DNA of 64,000 bases from Pseudomonas entomophila (GTDB lineage Bacteria > Pseudomonadota > Gammaproteobacteria > Pseudomonadales > Pseudomonadaceae). Each line of letters begins with the position of its first letter. Positions within the stretch are counted from its first letter, which is position 1. The DNA is taken from NCBI RefSeq assembly GCF_013523165.1, contig NZ_JAAMQI010000021.1, positions 1 through 64,000 on the forward strand, read 5' to 3'. Under the pieces are notes generated by a model that was given only the letters and a program-made list of their open reading frames with translations, had not been told where the DNA came from and ran no database searches. The translations under genes and the position numbers were made by a program. Of this stretch, positions 62,509 through 64,000 are shown piece after piece.

Positions 62509-63595
62509 AGAGACCCGCGAACAGGCCGCGCCACTGCGCAGCGGCCTGACCACCGGCAGTTGCGCCACGGCCACCGCCCTGGCGGCTGCGCGTCTGCTGC
62601 TGACCGGCGAGCGTGACGATGCGGTGGGCATCACCCTGCCCAAGGGCCGCGAGGTGCAGATGCGCCTGGAGTTCTGCCGTCTCACGCCCCTGGGCGCCGA
62701 AGCCGGCACGCTCAAGGATGCCGGCGACGACCCGGACGTCACCCATGGCGCGCTGTTGTACAGCGAAGTGCGACTGAGTGCCGAGCCAGGGGTGCGCTTC
62801 TTCGCCGGTGTCGGGGTCGGCACGGTCACCCGCCCCGGCCTGGTGCTGGCCGTGGGCGAGCCGGCGATCAACCCTGTGCCCCGCCGCATGATCGCCGAGC
62901 ACCTGCAACGCCTGGCGGAGGCCTGTGGCCATGGCGGCGGCTTCGAGGTCATCGTCAACGTGCGCGACGGTGATGCGCTGGCGCTCAAGACCATGAACCC
63001 GCGCCTGGGGATCCTGGGCGGGCTGTCGATCCTCGGCACCAGCGGCATCGTCCGCCCGTTCTCCTGCGCCGCCTACATCGCCTCGATCCATCAGGGCATC
63101 GACGTCGCCCACACCAATGGCTACACCCACCTGGCCGCGTGCACCGGCAATGCCAGCGAAGACACCATGCGCCGGGTCTACGGGCTGCCCGAGATTGCCT
63201 TGATCGAGATGGGCGACTTCGTCGGCGCGGTGCTCAAGCACGTGCGCAAGGTGCCGGTGGCGCGCCTGAGCCTGTGCGGAGGGTTTGGCAAGATCAGCAA
63301 GCTCGCCGCCGGCCACATGGACCTGCACAGCCGCCATTCGAGCATCGACCTGCCGCAACTGGCCGGGTGGGCGGCGCAGCTGGGCGCCGATGCCACCTTG
63401 CAGGCCGAGATCGTCGCTGCCAACACCAGCCAGCAGGCCCTGGCGCTGGCGCGCGCGGCCGGCATCGAACTGGGTGATGCAGTCTGCGCCCATGCCCTGG
63501 CGTTCGCGCGCAGCGTGGTGCCGCCGACGGTGCGGGTGGAGGTGTTCGCCATCGACCGACAGGGCGGCATCGTCGGCCAGGCGGGGGTGGCATGA
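62501..63595 (+). CDS. cbiD: cobalt-precorrin C1-methyltransferase CbiD
   Basis: 364 residues, CbiD family: LRSGLTTGSCATATALAA near the N-terminus, PRLGILGGLSILGTSGIV in the middle and GFGKISKLAAGHMDLHSR toward the C-terminus. CbiD supplies the C1 methylation in the anaerobic pathway, where aerobic organisms of the Rhodobacter type use CobF. Its presence beside CobG is characteristic of pseudomonads. The start overlaps cobL, and the stop overlaps cobK. Confidence 0.92.
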   Translation: MREETREQAAPLRSGLTTGSCATATALAAARLLLTGERDDAVGITLPKGREVQMRLEFCRLTPLGAEAGTLKDAGDDPDVTHGALLYSEVRLSAEPGVRFFAGVGVGTVTRPGLVLAVGEPAINPVPRRMIAEHLQRLAEACGHGGGFEVIVNVRDGDALALKTMNPRLGILGGLSILGTSGIVRPFSCAAYIASIHQGIDVAHTNGYTHLAACTGNASEDTMRRVYGLPEIALIEMGDFVGAVLKHVRKVPVARLSLCGGFGKISKLAAGHMDLHSRHSSIDLPQLAGWAAQLGADATLQAEIVAANTSQQALALARAAGIELGDAVCAHALAFARSVVPPTVRVEVFAIDRQGGIVGQAGVA

Positions 63596-64000
63596 TGCCG
63601 CGCCTGCTGCTGCTCGGCGGCATCACCGAAGCCTTGGCCCTGGCGCGACGCCTGGGGCCTGAACACACCTACAGCCTGGCCGGGGTCGGCCGGGTGCCGG
63701 ACGATCTGCGGTGCCAGGTGCGTGTGGGCGGTTACGGTGGCGCCGAAGGGCTGGCCGCCTACCTGCGCGAAATGCATGTCGACCTGCTGATCGACGCCAC
63801 ACACCCCTACGCGGCGCAGATCAGCGGCAATGCGGCACGCGCGGCAGCGGCCGTTGGTATTCCGTGCTGGGCGCTGCGCCGTCCTGCCTGGCAGGCAGGG
63901 CCCAAGGACGATTGGCGCGAGGTGGCCGACTGGCCGGCGCTGATCGACGCGCTGGCGCCGTTCCGACGCCCGCTGTTCACCCTGGGCCGCGAGCCGCTGC
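63592..64000 (+). CDS. cobK: precorrin-6A reductase, 3' end cut by window
   Basis: The first 136 codons are present. The N-terminal Rossmann strand reads RLLLLGGITEALALARRL, and the family signature LIDATHPYAAQISGNA is intact. CobK/CbiJ reduces the macrocycle with NADPH. Start is the ATG at 63592, overlapping the cbiD stop (ATGA), or the ATG one codon later. No frameshift is seen in the part available. Confidence 0.9.
   Translation, partial: MMPRLLLLGGITEALALARRLGPEHTYSLAGVGRVPDDLRCQVRVGGYGGAEGLAAYLREMHVDLLIDATHPYAAQISGNAARAAAAVGIPCWALRRPAWQAGPKDDWREVADWPALIDALAPFRRPLFTLGREPL

Overview
This 64-kb window is chromosomal DNA from a fluorescent Pseudomonas, most likely the P. putida group. The evidence is uniformly high GC, the gene content and order (the dsbD-aroQ-accB-accC-prmA, dusB-fis-purH-purD-retS and bauA/mmsA blocks), and scattered P. 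putida-type REP hairpins built on GGGCTTGCCCGCGAT. Genes are packed tightly, with many ATGA or TGATG stop/start overlaps. I see no prophage, transposase, CRISPR array, tRNA or integron. Almost everything is ordinary core or near-core genome; the unusual material lies mostly in the intergenic repeats.

Layout. 1-462: leader of a ribosomal RNA operon transcribed leftwards out of the window (boxB/boxA plus three tandem sigma-70 promoters). 463-8642: beta-alanine catabolism (mmsA/bauC, bauA, divergent LysR), a TetR regulator, yigZ, a gap with a cluster of DnaA-box sequences, an SDR, adenosine deaminase and an ArsR-like regulator. 9136-14025: Bcr/CflA drug efflux, then a copper-resistance island (copZ, small exported protein, copA/cueA, cueR) with two CueR-type operators. 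14140-20707: an amino-acid-type dCache chemoreceptor, an AraC regulator, and a thiolase / FabG4-type reductase / MaoC hydratase trio. 20821-24593: MazG-like protein, cmoM, two DUF4136 lipoproteins, a small A24 peptidase and a LuxR-type regulator with a degenerate receiver.

24872-34050: pbpC and the alpha-2-macroglobulin yfaS with a small membrane protein between them on the other strand, then a MATE exporter. 34593-38822: speA, a SUI1-family protein, NUDIX and DUF2333. 39124-48782: CtpL-like chemoreceptor, dsbD, aroQ, accB-accC, prmA and a zinc-ribbon membrane protein. 49031-56429: dusB-fis, purH, purD and the hybrid sensor retS. 56787-64000: the cobalamin corrin-ring cluster, with cobJ (fused to CbiG), cobI, cobH and cobG leftwards and cobL, cbiD and cobK rightwards; cobK is cut by the window end.

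Most noteworthy: (i) a composite non-coding repeat present twice in the same orientation (about 34.1-34.45 and 45.99-46.43 kb), one copy carrying a 41-bp inverted repeat, and sharing a 52-nt near-identical module with a third site at 17.0 kb; (ii) four DnaA-box-like sites in about 190 bp far from any origin genes; (iii) paired CueR operators on opposite strands flanking an uncharacterised exported protein; (iv) a cobalamin cluster mixing aerobic (CobG) and anaerobic-type (CbiD, CbiG) enzymes; (v) a thiolase-FabG4-MaoC set resembling the mycobacterial FadA2-FabG4-HtdX group.
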